From NCBI GenBank assembly GCA_030528715.1, contig JAUMYJ010000008.1, positions 1-63,935 on the forward strand: 63,935 nt of DNA, read 5' to 3'. This stretch comes from Bacteroidales bacterium (GTDB taxonomy: Bacteria; Bacteroidota; Bacteroidia; Bacteroidales; Bacteroidaceae). Positions 45,298-54,615 of this stretch are shown one piece after another. Position numbers and translations under genes: made by a program. Numbering within the stretch: position 1 is the stretch's first letter; every line of letters starts with the position of its first letter. The notes below the pieces were generated by a model that did not search any database, was not told where the DNA came from, and worked only from the letters and a program-made list of their open reading frames with translations.

Positions 45298-45681
45298 TTA
45301 ATGTTGGCGTGTATGCCCAATTTTGGCTTCTAGAGTTTGTGTGGTGTGTGGCACAGCACGCAGACGTTCTTTGGGTATTAAGTTTCCCGTGATGCGGCAG
45401 ATACCATAGGTTTTGTTCTCAATGCGTAACAATGCACCTTGCAAACCTTGTATAAACTTTTGTTGGCGTGCTGCCATAGTCATGGCTTCATCTTTCGACA
45501 TACCACCGAGTTCTTCCATATTTTTGAACGTTGGTGAGGTGTCATTGACATCATTGCCTGCCTGATTGCGTACTACCGCCATCAACTCATCGTATTCGGC
45601 TGTGGCACGTGCTAGCTTTTCCTCAATGATAGCGCGGAACTCTTGGAGTTCTTCATCGCTATAACGCAACTTTTCGGTCAT
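45298..45681 (-). CDS. TraR/DksA-family protein without zinc cysteines
   Basis: 127 residues: a coiled-coil hairpin (about 5-75) and a C-terminal zinc-finger-like fold, YGICRITGNLIPKERLRAVPHTT. Three of the four zinc cysteines of DksA are gone; only Cys remains in YGIC. I recall the same in other Bacteroidetes. DksA enters the RNA polymerase secondary channel and acts with ppGpp; whether this protein does so is not shown. It lies between ileS and lspA in an evident operon. Confidence 0.85.
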   Translation of the reverse strand: MTEKLRYSDEELQEFRAIIEEKLARATAEYDELMAVVRNQAGNDVNDTSPTFKNMEELGGMSKDEAMTMAARQQKFIQGLQGALLRIENKTYGICRITGNLIPKERLRAVPHTTQTLEAKIGHTRQH

Positions 45682-45725
45682 AGTGTTATTGTGGTTTATG
45701 GTGTTGTTGCTTTATGTGGTAGTGC

Positions 45726-48700
45726 TTATACTACTGTAATATTTACTTGTATACTAAATGTATCGAAGTCAAATGTAACACTCTCCTTAACTTCACCAGT
45801 CTCAATGCCATCTGCAAGTACTTGGGTACAGATATAGGGCGCAAATTGTGCTAACATTTCATTGAGTAGAGGGTGAGTGCTTACAACAATACGTATGCGG
45901 TCGGTAATTTCAAAGCCACTTTCTTTGCGGTAAGTTTGTACGCGCTTGATAAATTCGCGTGCTAAGCCCTCACGGCGCAAATCATCTGTAATTTCTAAAT
46001 CGAGTGCAACGGTTACTTTACCATCACTTACAACTTTCCAGCCTGGAATGCCTTCGGTAATGATTTCCACATCTGCCAATTCTATTGTGTAGCTCTCGTT
46101 TTCATGCGTAAGTATCACACTTTGAGCTTGTTCAAGCGTAGCTATCTCGGCTTGGGTCATTTGCTCTACGGCATGCGATACAGCTTTCATTTGCTTGCCA
46201 AACTTCTTACCCATGATACGGAAGTTGCACTTCACTTTCTTCTCAAGCGAACTTCCTTCGATAAAGTTCAAGCTTTTAACGTTTACTTCTTCGAGAATGA
46301 GGTCGCGCACCAATGTAATCGCTTCGCGTTGTTTCGCATCTACTACTGGGATAGAGAGTGTTTGTAGTGGTTGGCGTACGATGATATGTTCTTGCTTTCG
46401 GATAGAGAGCACCATAGAGGTAATACTCTGCGCCAATGCCATACGGTATTCGAGCTCGGCATCAATATATGCTTCGTTGGCTTTGGGGAACGAGGCGAGG
46501 TGTACGCTCTGTGTTGTATCACGACTAGTAGCTGCTATCAAGTCTGTGTAAAGACGGTCAGCATAGAAAGGAGCAATTGGGGCGATAAGTTTGGCTACCG
46601 TTTCAAGACAAGTATAAAGCACCTGATAGGCACTGATTTTGTCGGTGTCTAGACCGCTTCCCCAAAAACGTTTACGGCTAAGGCGCACAAACCAATTAGA
46701 AAGGTTGTTAATGACGAAGTCTTCGATAAGACGACCTGCTTTCGTAGGCTCGTAGTCAGCGTAGCATTCGTCTACCTTTTTCACCAAAGTGTTGAGCAGC
46801 GATAGTACCCAGCGGTCAATCACGGGACGGTCGGCAAGGGCTATGTCTTCTTCTGCATAGGTGAAACCATCTACGTTGGCATACATGGTGAGGAAACTAT
46901 ACGTTTGAAATAGTTTGCCAAAAAAGCCACGTGACACCTCTTTAATGCCCTCTTCGTCAAACTTTAAGTTATCCCAAGGTGAGGCGTTTGTTAGCATATA
47001 CCAACGCAATGGATCCGAGCCGTATTTGTCGATCGTGACAAATGGGTCTACGGCATTGCCTAGGCGCTTACTCATCTTGTTGCCATTCTTGTCTAGTACG
47101 AGGCCATTGCTTACGACGGCTTTGAATGCCACGTTGTCAAATACCATCGTACCCAATGCGTGGAGGGTAAAGAACCAACCACGCGTTTGGTCGACTCCCT
47201 CGGCAATGAAGTCGGCGGGGAACACTCCTCCCTTATCAAATAACTCTTTATTCTCGAAGGGATAGTGTAGCTGGGCGTAAGGCATAGCACCAGAGTCAAA
47301 CCACACATCAATCAAGTCGCTTTCGCGATGCATAGGCTTACCCGTAGCACTTACGAGTATAATCTCGTCCACGTAAGGGCGATGCAGGTCTATTTTGTCA
47401 TAGTTAGCTTTGCTATAATCTCCTGGCACAAACCCTTTATCGCGAAGTGGGTTGCTAAGCATATAGCCTGCTGCTACACTTCTGTCGATAGCATTGTATA
47501 GCTCTTCGAGACTTGATATACATAGCTCTTCGCCATCTTCGTTACGCCATATCGGGAGTGGAGTACCCCAATAGCGGCTGCGACTTAGGTTCCAATCATT
47601 AAGGTTTTCAAGCCATTTGCCAAAGCGGCCAGTACCTGTACTCTCAGGTTTCCAATAAATGCCTTGGTTGAGTTCTTGCATTCGCTCTTTGCATGCCGTA
47701 GAACGGATAAACCAGCTATCAAGTGGGTAGTAGAGTAGAGGCTTGTCTGTACGCCAGCAGTGTGGATAGTTGTGTACATATTTCTCAATGCGGAAGGCCA
47801 AGCCTGCAGCTTTGAGTGCAATGCAGATGCTCACGTCTAGCGTTTCGTCTTTTTCGGTTAATGTTTGGTCGTAGTCGTTTTTGACGTAGCGACCAGCATA
47901 TGGAGCATAGGCTTCTCGGTTTACTTGATTGGCTACAAAAGTTTCATCAAGCTCTTCGATAGGATAGTAGCGACCTTGTAGGTCTACCATCGGGCGTAGT
48001 TCACCTTTCTTAGTGACGAGTTGCAGCGGAGGTACGCCAGCTTGTTTGGCTACGAAAGCATCGTCTGCACCAAAGGTGGGCGCAATATGTACGATACCTG
48101 TACCATCTTCTGTCGTGACATAGTCTCCTAAAATAACGCGAAATGCGCCCTCCCCAGGATTAACAAAAGGTAGTAGCTGCTCATAGGCTATATCTTTCAA
48201 GTCTGTACCTTTGTAACGCGCTACGATACGGTAAGGAATAATCTTGTCACCAGATTTATACGATTCAAAATCAATGTCTTTTCCAGCTTCATTAAAGTAA
48301 GCACTGATGCGTGCTTCGGCAATGACCACTGTAATCGGAGCACCTGTATAGGCATTGAACGTTTGTACGGCTACGTAGTCAATGTTAGGGCCAACACAGA
48401 GTGCTGTGTTAGAGGGCAATGTCCAAGGTGTTGTTGTCCAAGCTAGAAGATATGCTTCGCCCCATGCTGTGAGTTCAGTAGGTGGATTGACTAGTTTGAA
48501 TTGTGCCGTGATAGTGGTGTCCTTGACATCACGATACGTACCTGGCTGGTTGAGTTCGTGTGAACTCAGGCCAGTGCCAGCAGCGGGAGAGTAGGGTTGT
48601 ATCGTGTAGCCCTTATAGAGTAGTCCTTTTTTGTAGAGCTGGCCAAGTAGCCACCACAGTGTTTCGATATAGCTATTTTCGTAGGTGATATAAGGGTTGT

Positions 48701-49139
48701 CCATATCTACCCAATAGCCCATTTTATGACTTAGGTCACGCCATTCTTCTGTGTATTTCATGACGTTAGTCCGGCAGCGGTTATTATAATCTTCTACACT
48801 GACGGTGCGACCGATATCTTCTTTAGTGATACCCATTTCTTTCTCTACGCCAAGCTCTACGGGCAGACCATGAGTATCCCAACCGGCTTTACGATCTACA
48901 CGAAAGCCCTTCATGGTTTTATAGCGGCAAAATACGTCTTTGATAGAGCGTGCCATCACATGGTGTATGCCTGGGTGTCCATTGGCCGAAGGTGGCCCTT
49001 CGTAGAACACAAAAGCGGGGCAGTCTGCACGTTCGCTTAGGCTACGTTCAAACATGTTGCTCTTATCCCACTCGGCTAGTACCTCTTTATTGATGGCTGC
49101 GAGGTCAAATTGGCTACGTTCTATAAACTTTTTTGCCAT
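45726..49139 (-). CDS. ileS: Isoleucyl-tRNA synthetase
   Basis: Class I synthetase of 1137 residues, longer than the 940 of E. coli, and like the eukaryote-type IleRS in length. The HIGH motif appears as GIHH (57-60, in GPPSANGHPGIHHVM) and KMSKR in NGNKMSKRLGNAVDP (about 690). The editing domain (about 200-420) and an extended C-terminal anticodon domain are present. Long clade-2 enzymes are often less sensitive to mupirocin; this is inference from family. First gene of a six-gene unit. Confidence 0.96.
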   Translation of the reverse strand: MAKKFIERSQFDLAAINKEVLAEWDKSNMFERSLSERADCPAFVFYEGPPSANGHPGIHHVMARSIKDVFCRYKTMKGFRVDRKAGWDTHGLPVELGVEKEMGITKEDIGRTVSVEDYNNRCRTNVMKYTEEWRDLSHKMGYWVDMDNPYITYENSYIETLWWLLGQLYKKGLLYKGYTIQPYSPAAGTGLSSHELNQPGTYRDVKDTTITAQFKLVNPPTELTAWGEAYLLAWTTTPWTLPSNTALCVGPNIDYVAVQTFNAYTGAPITVVIAEARISAYFNEAGKDIDFESYKSGDKIIPYRIVARYKGTDLKDIAYEQLLPFVNPGEGAFRVILGDYVTTEDGTGIVHIAPTFGADDAFVAKQAGVPPLQLVTKKGELRPMVDLQGRYYPIEELDETFVANQVNREAYAPYAGRYVKNDYDQTLTEKDETLDVSICIALKAAGLAFRIEKYVHNYPHCWRTDKPLLYYPLDSWFIRSTACKERMQELNQGIYWKPESTGTGRFGKWLENLNDWNLSRSRYWGTPLPIWRNEDGEELCISSLEELYNAIDRSVAAGYMLSNPLRDKGFVPGDYSKANYDKIDLHRPYVDEIILVSATGKPMHRESDLIDVWFDSGAMPYAQLHYPFENKELFDKGGVFPADFIAEGVDQTRGWFFTLHALGTMVFDNVAFKAVVSNGLVLDKNGNKMSKRLGNAVDPFVTIDKYGSDPLRWYMLTNASPWDNLKFDEEGIKEVSRGFFGKLFQTYSFLTMYANVDGFTYAEEDIALADRPVIDRWVLSLLNTLVKKVDECYADYEPTKAGRLIEDFVINNLSNWFVRLSRKRFWGSGLDTDKISAYQVLYTCLETVAKLIAPIAPFYADRLYTDLIAATSRDTTQSVHLASFPKANEAYIDAELEYRMALAQSITSMVLSIRKQEHIIVRQPLQTLSIPVVDAKQREAITLVRDLILEEVNVKSLNFIEGSSLEKKVKCNFRIMGKKFGKQMKAVSHAVEQMTQAEIATLEQAQSVILTHENESYTIELADVEIITEGIPGWKVVSDGKVTVALDLEITDDLRREGLAREFIKRVQTYRKESGFEITDRIRIVVSTHPLLNEMLAQFAPYICTQVLADGIETGEVKESVTFDFDTFSIQVNITVV

Positions 49140-49195
49140 ATTCTATAATCGTTTCTTACTTGATATCACCTTGTAATCTAGCGTGATTATAGGTG

Positions 49196-49330
49196 TTATA
49201 TATATTTGTTTTTATATGTATAAGTGATGTCGGGATAGTAGGACGTTATAGCTGCTTTTATGCTTAGCTCTTTGACATATTGAGCGAGTTTGCTTGGTGT
49301 GTCAAAGCTGGGCACGAATGATGCTTGCAT
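49196..49330 (-). CDS. Candidate 44-residue leader ORF before ileS
   Basis: ATG at 49330 opens MQASFVPSFDTPSKLAQYVK and runs 44 codons to TAA (49196-49198), ending NKYI. It begins about 15 nt after the predicted start site and ends 56 nt before ileS, so it would be translated first on the ileS transcript. Amino-acid make-up is protein-like and four Ile codons (three ATA, one ATC) occur, including the last codon. It could be a small protein or a leader peptide; no homologue is known to me. Confidence 0.35.
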   Translation of the reverse strand: MQASFVPSFDTPSKLAQYVKELSIKAAITSYYPDITYTYKNKYI

Positions 49331-49351
49331 ATCTTACCCCATAGTTAAGTG

Positions 49352-49359
49352 CAAACTTA
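49352..49359 (-). promoter_or_regulatory. Predicted -7 element of the ileS operon
   Basis: The minus strand reads TAAGTTTG. The start site near 49345 gives ileS a leader of about 205 nt. No -33 TTG at 19-20 bp was found, so this is tentative. Confidence 0.4.
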
Positions 49360-49501
49360 CACAAAAAAAATGAGATAAGAGCTACCCAAAGCCTATAAAA
49401 CTACGATAAAGTGCGCTGTTTGAGTTAGAATTTAAGGAAGTATTTGCACTGAGTTGGCTCTGTTTGCTAAGCGTGGTATGTGAGGAAATTTTCACAAGTC
49501 T

Positions 49502-49585
49502 TTGTGCCATGTCGTGGTACGATTGTTTCCAGTCGTGAGACACATGTGCCATGGCGTGGCACATGTGTGCCGTAACTAGATACAC
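49502..49585. repeat. 84-bp palindrome array, copy E
   Basis: Units start at 49502, 49523, 49544 and 49565. Unit 1 reads TTGTGCCA-TGTCG-TGGTACGA and unit 3 ATGTGCCA-TGGCG-TGGCACAT, both near-perfect palindromes. It lies between the divergent ileS and clpB genes, 232 bp before clpB. The 49140-49816 gap also holds the leader ORF, the ileS promoter and the motifs at 49660-49726. Confidence 0.9.
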
Positions 49586-49659
49586 CCCCTTGCTGCGTTA
49601 TGGCTAAATGCGAGTGTACTTTGGGCATGATTACTTAGTAAACCATGGTCTGCCTTATT

Positions 49660-49726
49660 TGTCCGACAGAACACTTTGGTAAGACAAATTGTCAGTTGCT
49701 GTGTTGTTTTAAGTGTCAATTTGTCA
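49660..49726 (+). promoter_or_regulatory. TGTC/GACA motifs upstream of clpB, candidate regulatory region
   Basis: Three related motifs lie 91-157 bp before the clpB ATG: TGTC-C-GACA (49660-49668), GACAA-A-TTGTC (49683-49693) and TGTCAATTTGTCA (49714-49726). Two are short inverted repeats. They could be heat-shock regulator sites; no CIRCE element (TTAGCACTC-N9-GAGTGCTAA) is present. I could not place a consensus promoter with confidence. Confidence 0.35.
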
Positions 49727-49816
49727 GTGTGTTATAGGGGTTTGTTGTCTTGGAATATGGCTTGATACATAGAGGGTGTATGGCCATAAGTACTAACACC
49801 ATTAAAAAGCAATGAT

Positions 49817-52414
49817 ATGAATTTAGATAATTATACGATTAAAGCCCAAGAGGCACTTAACGTTGCTGTAAAGCTGACACAAAGCCTCAATAACCAGCAG
49901 ATTGATCCGCTACACTTACTTTCCGGAGTGTTGCAAGTTGGTGAACAAGTCACTCGCTTCGTATTTAGTAAGCTGGGTGTGAACGAGAATAATCTTACAC
50001 GTGTGCTAAATGCTGCGCTCGAAGCCCTGCCAAAGATGCATGGTGGTCAGCCTTATCTGACCAATACTGCCCAGCAGGTACTTACTAAGGCTGAAGATGT
50101 GGCTAAGACGGGAGGTGATACTTACGTAGGCCTAGAACCCTTGTTGATAGCTTTGCTGCAAGTAAATAGTACTGCGAGTACACTGCTCAAAGATGCAGGC
50201 GTAGTGCAAGCAGAACTTGAAGCTGCTATTATGGAGCTGCGTGGTGGCCAAAAGGCAACATCGGCATCTAGTGAAGATACCTATCAGGCGTTGAGTAAGT
50301 ATGCCCGTAATCTAGTAGACGAAGCACGTGCTGGAAAACTGGATCCTGTTATTGGTCGAGATGATGAAATTCGTCGTGTATTGCAAATACTGAGTCGTCG
50401 TACCAAAAACAATCCTATCCTTATTGGAGAGCCAGGAACGGGTAAAACTGCCATCGTAGAGGGGCTTGCAGAGCGTATTTTGCGAGGCGATGTACCCGAC
50501 AACCTGCGCCACAAGCAGCTATATAGCCTAGATATGGGGGCATTGGTTGCAGGAGCAAAGTATAAGGGAGAGTTTGAAGAGCGCCTTAAAAGCGTGGTTA
50601 ATGAAGTAATACGTGCAGAGGGCAATATCATTCTCTTTATTGACGAGATACATACGCTCGTGGGTGCTGGCAAGGGAGAAGGAGCTATGGATGCTGCCAA
50701 TATTCTCAAACCTGCACTAGCACGTGGTGAGCTGCGTAGTATAGGAGCTACGACCTTAGATGAATATCAAAAGTATTTTGAAAAGGATAAGGCCTTAGAG
50801 CGTCGTTTTCAGATTGTTGCCGTAGACGAGCCTACGGTAGAAGATAGTCTGAGCATTTTGCGTGGCTTAAAAGAGCGTTATGAAAACCATCATCATGTAC
50901 GCATTCAAGACGATGCTCTTATTGCTGCTGTACAACTCTCACATCGCTATATTACCGAACGCTTCTTGCCTGACAAGGCCATTGACCTCATGGACGAGGC
51001 TGCTGCCAAGCTACGTATGGAGCGCGACTCACAGCCAGAGGAGCTAGACGAAGCCACACGCCGCTTGAAACAGTTGGAAATAGAACGTGAAGCCATTAAA
51101 CGTGAGCAGAATGAGGTAAAGTTAGCCGAACTCAATAAAGAAATTGCTACCATCGAAGAGCAAGTGACCTATCTTAAGGCGCAATGGGAAGGCGAGCGTG
51201 AGTTGGTGAACCAAATCCAGCAAGATAAGGAGGAAATCGAACGCTTGAAATATGAAGCGGAAACAGCTGAGCGCGAAGGAAACTATGCGCGTGTGGCCGA
51301 AATACGCTACGGGCGTTTACAAGCATTACAAGCCAATATAGAAGAGGTGCAAGCGAAGCTACATGCACAGCAAGGAGGTAGTGCTATGATTAAGGAAGAA
51401 GTCACGAGTGATGATATAGCCGATGTCGTAAGTCGCTGGACGGGTATCCCCGTCACACGTATGCTGCAAGCAGAGAGAGAAAAACTCTTGTGCCTCGAAA
51501 GCGAATTGCACCATCGTGTCGTAGGGCAAGATGAAGCAGTACAAGCTGTGAGTGATGCAGTACGCCGTAGCCGTGCAGGCTTGCAAGATCCTAAGCGCCC
51601 GATAGGCTCGTTTATTTTCCTTGGTACGACAGGAGTTGGTAAGACTGAGCTTGCTAAGGCATTAGCAGACTATCTCTTCAATGACGAAACGATGATGACA
51701 CGCATTGATATGAGTGAGTATCAAGAGAAGCATAGTGTAAGTCGTTTGGTTGGTGCACCTCCTGGATATGTAGGCTATGATGAAGGTGGCCAATTAACAG
51801 AGGCTGTACGTCGTAAGCCTTATAGTGTGGTGCTCTTTGATGAGATAGAAAAAGCACACCCTGATGTGTTCAATATTCTTCTACAAGTGTTGGACGATGG
51901 TCGTTTGACAGACAATAAAGGACGGGTTGTGAATTTCAAAAACACTATCGTTATTATGACGAGCAACATGGGAAGCCACTATATTCAGCAGCAATTTGAT
52001 GAGATGCGTGGAAAGCCTATTGCTGAGCGTGAAGCAATGACCGAAGAAACAAAGCGTGAAGTACTACAAATGCTCAAACAGACGATACGTCCAGAGTTTC
52101 TCAATCGTATTGATGATATTATTATGTTTGCGCCCTTGGGTGAAGCAGAAATAGCAGAGATCGTTCGCTTACAAGTGGCTAACGTGGTGTGTCGCTTAGA
52201 AGAACAAGGTGTAAAGCTGCAAGTGGGAGAAGATGCCGTGGCTTTACTCAGTCGAGAAGGCTTTGACCCTGAATTTGGAGCACGGCCAGTGAAGCGTGCA
52301 TTACAGCGACTTTTACTTAATGCACTAAGTAAGACACTTTTGTCTGATGCTGTGGATCGTACAAAACCCATTATGGTGCATGTCGCAGATGACGCACTCG
52401 TATTTAGTAATTAA
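49817..52414 (+). CDS. clpB: ClpB disaggregase chaperone
   Basis: Hexameric AAA+ chaperone that extracts proteins from aggregates together with DnaK. 865 residues in the standard order: N-domain (1-145), NBD1 with GEPGTGKT (204-211), the coiled-coil M domain (about 400-520, rich in Glu/Arg) and NBD2 with [11 protein letters not shown]. The [10 protein letters not shown] pore-loop region is intact, and the absence of an IGF loop marks it as ClpB and not ClpA. Single gene, terminator at 52419. Confidence 0.97.
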   Translation: MNLDNYTIKAQEALNVAVKLTQSLNNQQIDPLHLLSGVLQVGEQVTRFVFSKLGVNENNLTRVLNAALEALPKMHGGQPYLTNTAQQVLTKAEDVAKTGGDTYVGLEPLLIALLQVNSTASTLLKDAGVVQAELEAAIMELRGGQKATSASSEDTYQALSKYARNLVDEARAGKLDPVIGRDDEIRRVLQILSRRTKNNPILIGEPGTGKTAIVEGLAERILRGDVPDNLRHKQLYSLDMGALVAGAKYKGEFEERLKSVVNEVIRAEGNIILFIDEIHTLVGAGKGEGAMDAANILKPALARGELRSIGATTLDEYQKYFEKDKALERRFQIVAVDEPTVEDSLSILRGLKERYENHHHVRIQDDALIAAVQLSHRYITERFLPDKAIDLMDEAAAKLRMERDSQPEELDEATRRLKQLEIEREAIKREQNEVKLAELNKEIATIEEQVTYLKAQWEGERELVNQIQQDKEEIERLKYEAETAEREGNYARVAEIRYGRLQALQANIEEVQAKLHAQQGGSAMIKEEVTSDDIADVVSRWTGIPVTRMLQAEREKLLCLESELHHRVVGQDEAVQAVSDAVRRSRAGLQDPKRPIGSFIFLGTTGVGKTELAKALADYLFNDETMMTRIDMSEYQEKHSVSRLVGAPPGYVGYDEGGQLTEAVRRKPYSVVLFDEIEKAHPDVFNILLQVLDDGRLTDNKGRVVNFKNTIVIMTSNMGSHYIQQQFDEMRGKPIAEREAMTEETKREVLQMLKQTIRPEFLNRIDDIIMFAPLGEAEIAEIVRLQVANVVCRLEEQGVKLQVGEDAVALLSREGFDPEFGARPVKRALQRLLLNALSKTLLSDAVDRTKPIMVHVADDALVFSN

Positions 52415-52418
52415 ATAG

Positions 52419-52460
52419 ACAATCCCCCTCTAAGTAATAAAAGACTAGGAGGGGGATTGT
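52419..52460. terminator. Terminator after clpB
   Basis: ACAATCCCCCTC (52419-52430) and GAGGGGGATTGT (52449-52460) are perfect 12-bp arms. It can also end the minus-strand unit coming from 52488. Confidence 0.85.
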
Positions 52461-52487
52461 TATATATAATCATCTTTATTCGCTAGG

Positions 52488-52658
52488 TCAAGGTAAAGTA
52501 TCTTGTGGATAGCCCCAAAGTATTTCGTCGGGGCATTGGCGCCCTAGCATAGGCTGTGTAGACACAATATCATGCCGTTGTAGCGTAGAAGTGTGGAGTA
52601 ATGAAGTAGAAGCGATGGTAAAACGTTTGCAGGTCGGAGGGTGGTAAAGCTTTGTCAT
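52488..52658 (-). CDS. Candidate 56-residue protein downstream of the T9SS cargo gene
   Basis: ATG at 52658 opens MTKLYHPPTCKRFTIASTSL and the frame ends with TGA at 52488-52490 after 56 codons (ending YPQDTLP). It starts 9 bp after the cargo gene stop, in the same direction, and ends before the clpB terminator hairpin. The K-x-Y-x-x-P...F-x-I...SLL opening and Trp near the end resemble small peptides I recall near Bacteroidetes surface-protein genes. Function unknown. Confidence 0.55.
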   Translation of the reverse strand: MTKLYHPPTCKRFTIASTSLLHTSTLQRHDIVSTQPMLGRQCPDEILWGYPQDTLP

Positions 52659-52667
52659 GAGTAGACG

Positions 52668-54386
52668 TTATTTGACTACAATATTGCGATTAACGATGTA
52701 AAGCCCTTGGGGTAATACATGCCATTGTGACGTAGTACCAACGACTTGGCCTGTCAGTGAATAAACGATATAAGGCGAAGGAGCTTCCTTTATGCTTTTT
52801 ATGTGCGTAATGTCGTTGTCTAAATGTATGTAGGCTGCTTGGTCACTATGTGGTAGTGCTAAAACGCAGCGATATGGTGGAATTATGGCCTGCCCATCGT
52901 CTTGGCGACGATAGAAGCCAAGGCCATGTATGTCGTAAGAAAGGCCGTAATACACTTTCGTGACATCAGTAGTTAAGAAGGGAGTTGTGCTACTATTTCC
53001 TAAGAGTAGATTGTGTTTTGTTGACTCTATACTCTTGGTAGGCTTTAAGCTGCTACCTTTGTTAATAGCATTAGCATATGTACCTAATGCTCCACGAAGT
53101 AATAGTGCTTGGCCAGCTGGTACGATATCATCTGTCGTGTATATCCAATCAAAGCCGATATCACGTCCTTTGACCTCCAAGGCAATGGCACCTTGTATTC
53201 CTGGGGGAATACTATAAGGATAGCGTGTTGTAAAGGTCGTATAGCCTAGCTCGGATAGCGTAAAGTGCTCGTGCCCATTTCCTAAGAACACCAAAGACTC
53301 AAATCCTTCTGGTGTAAGGGTAGGGCATTGTTGCTGAGTGTCGTAGGTAAAATAGCCATAGAGTAATGCTGAATCATTAAGGAAACGTTCCGCTGAAAAC
53401 TCATGGGCGAGCCCATAGCCATCAAGACTGAACGTGGCGTAAGGTTTGCTCTCGGAAGTTTGATAGCCAAGTATAATGTTATCGACGTGATGTAGGCCTT
53501 TTATAACTTTACCATAGGCGTTTAGACTACCAATGAGCCTACCAGCTACCCATAGAGGTACATTACTGATAGGGGTAACTTTGGCTTGTGTTATAAAGTC
53601 AATATCTTCTAGACTATAAGGTTTCTCGCGGCTGCCATTGCCAACAAAAGGGAAAGGCTCGGGCTTAAAGACTTGCACATCGCTATATAGGCCATCTAAT
53701 GTAAATGTTGTTGCTTGAAGTGTAGTGGCTGTTGTCAAACGTATCGGTGATGTGTAGAGAGGGCTCTCTGCTGTCGGAGGGCTACCATCGGTGGTATAGC
53801 GTATTACACCTTCGCTGGAACTAAGGTGTAGTAATAATGTATCAATGAAGTAATGTTTTTTATTGTAGTTGTATGTAATGGCTTGATATTTAGGAGGCTC
53901 TGGTCTTCGCCAGATTACTTGTATCGCGTTGATATGAAGTATTGCGTTTTTGGTAATGGTTATAGACGGAATGATTTTTTCGTTAGGAGCTCGCCATACA
54001 TCGTATGACGATGATTCATCTTCATATTCTTTTGAGGTAAAGGTTCCAAGAATGTTAAAGCTACTGGCTTCGGCGAGATTGTAAGTACTAGTAGTTTTGG
54101 GGTGTTGTATTTTTATCTGCTCAATGGTAGCTCCTCGAGGGACGGTGATATTGATGATGGATATACCACCCTTGCCAGCAGCCCAATATCTATTCTTCTT
54201 CTCAATATTAGCAATCTTAATCTCAACGCTTGATTTGTTATGTACATAGTTTCTTTGTGGGCCAATGGAAAACTCTTTTGAATCAAATGTGGTTGTGACA
54301 GTGGTTTGTGCCGTGAGTGGTAGGATATAGCAACTTATCACAAAAATGATAGCAAGGCTATGGCGAAATAATGAATGTATATACAT
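52668..54386 (-). CDS. T9SS-secreted protein with chitobiase-type C-terminal domain
   Basis: 572 residues from MYIHSLFRHSLAIIFVISCY, a signal peptide ending at LTAQ. Residues about 170-240 form a CHB_HEX_C-type Ig-like domain (GVIRYTTDGSPPTAESPLYTSPI). Next, about 250-325 resembles the OB-fold DUF6359 (PLWVAGRLIGSLNAYGKV). The end, YIVYSLTGQVVG and LPQGLYIVNRNIVVK, is a type-A T9SS sorting domain, so it should be exported through the type IX system. No catalytic domain seen. An in-frame ATG 49 codons upstream precedes the predicted promoter and is rejected. Confidence 0.82.
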   Translation of the reverse strand: MYIHSLFRHSLAIIFVISCYILPLTAQTTVTTTFDSKEFSIGPQRNYVHNKSSVEIKIANIEKKNRYWAAGKGGISIINITVPRGATIEQIKIQHPKTTSTYNLAEASSFNILGTFTSKEYEDESSSYDVWRAPNEKIIPSITITKNAILHINAIQVIWRRPEPPKYQAITYNYNKKHYFIDTLLLHLSSSEGVIRYTTDGSPPTAESPLYTSPIRLTTATTLQATTFTLDGLYSDVQVFKPEPFPFVGNGSREKPYSLEDIDFITQAKVTPISNVPLWVAGRLIGSLNAYGKVIKGLHHVDNIILGYQTSESKPYATFSLDGYGLAHEFSAERFLNDSALLYGYFTYDTQQQCPTLTPEGFESLVFLGNGHEHFTLSELGYTTFTTRYPYSIPPGIQGAIALEVKGRDIGFDWIYTTDDIVPAGQALLLRGALGTYANAINKGSSLKPTKSIESTKHNLLLGNSSTTPFLTTDVTKVYYGLSYDIHGLGFYRRQDDGQAIIPPYRCVLALPHSDQAAYIHLDNDITHIKSIKEAPSPYIVYSLTGQVVGTTSQWHVLPQGLYIVNRNIVVK

Positions 54387-54447
54387 AATCGAAAAGTAGG
54401 CAATAAGTACTAAATAGATAAGAAGAGAATAGTTAGTATATATGATG

Positions 54448-54478
54448 CAAATATATGTAATTATTTTAATATAAGCAA
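54448..54478 (-). promoter_or_regulatory. Predicted promoter of the T9SS cargo gene
   Basis: On the minus strand TTG (54478-54476) and TATATTTG (54455-54448) are 20 bp apart; the start site near 54441 leaves a 55-nt leader to the chosen ATG. Confidence 0.65.
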
Positions 54479-54559
54479 GAATAAGTCTAAGAGAACGAGT
54501 TTTACTATCGTGCTTACATCTAGATATAAACACGATAGGGATTTCATGAAGATATAAAG

Positions 54560-54602
54560 ATGCGAGGCAGTGTCGTCAATGTAAGAAGATACTGCCTCGC
54601 AT
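54560..54602 (-). terminator. Terminator after secA
   Basis: ATGCGAGGCAGT (54560-54571) and ACTGCCTCGCAT (54591-54602) are perfect 12-bp arms; the minus-strand sequence after the stem is CTTTATATC. Confidence 0.75.
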
Positions 54603-54615
54603 AATATTGTGTGCA

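Noticed and set aside
49140-49345. T-box riboswitch before ileS
   Set aside because: No T-box consensus or specifier hairpin is visible, and T-boxes are not typical of this phylum.
49382-49585. 67-codon minus-strand ORF
   Set aside because: It runs through the palindrome array (21 is a multiple of 3, so the repeat keeps a frame open) and has no protein family likeness.
49586-49816. CIRCE or HrcA operator before clpB
   Set aside because: The TTAGCACTC-N9-GAGTGCTAA element is absent.
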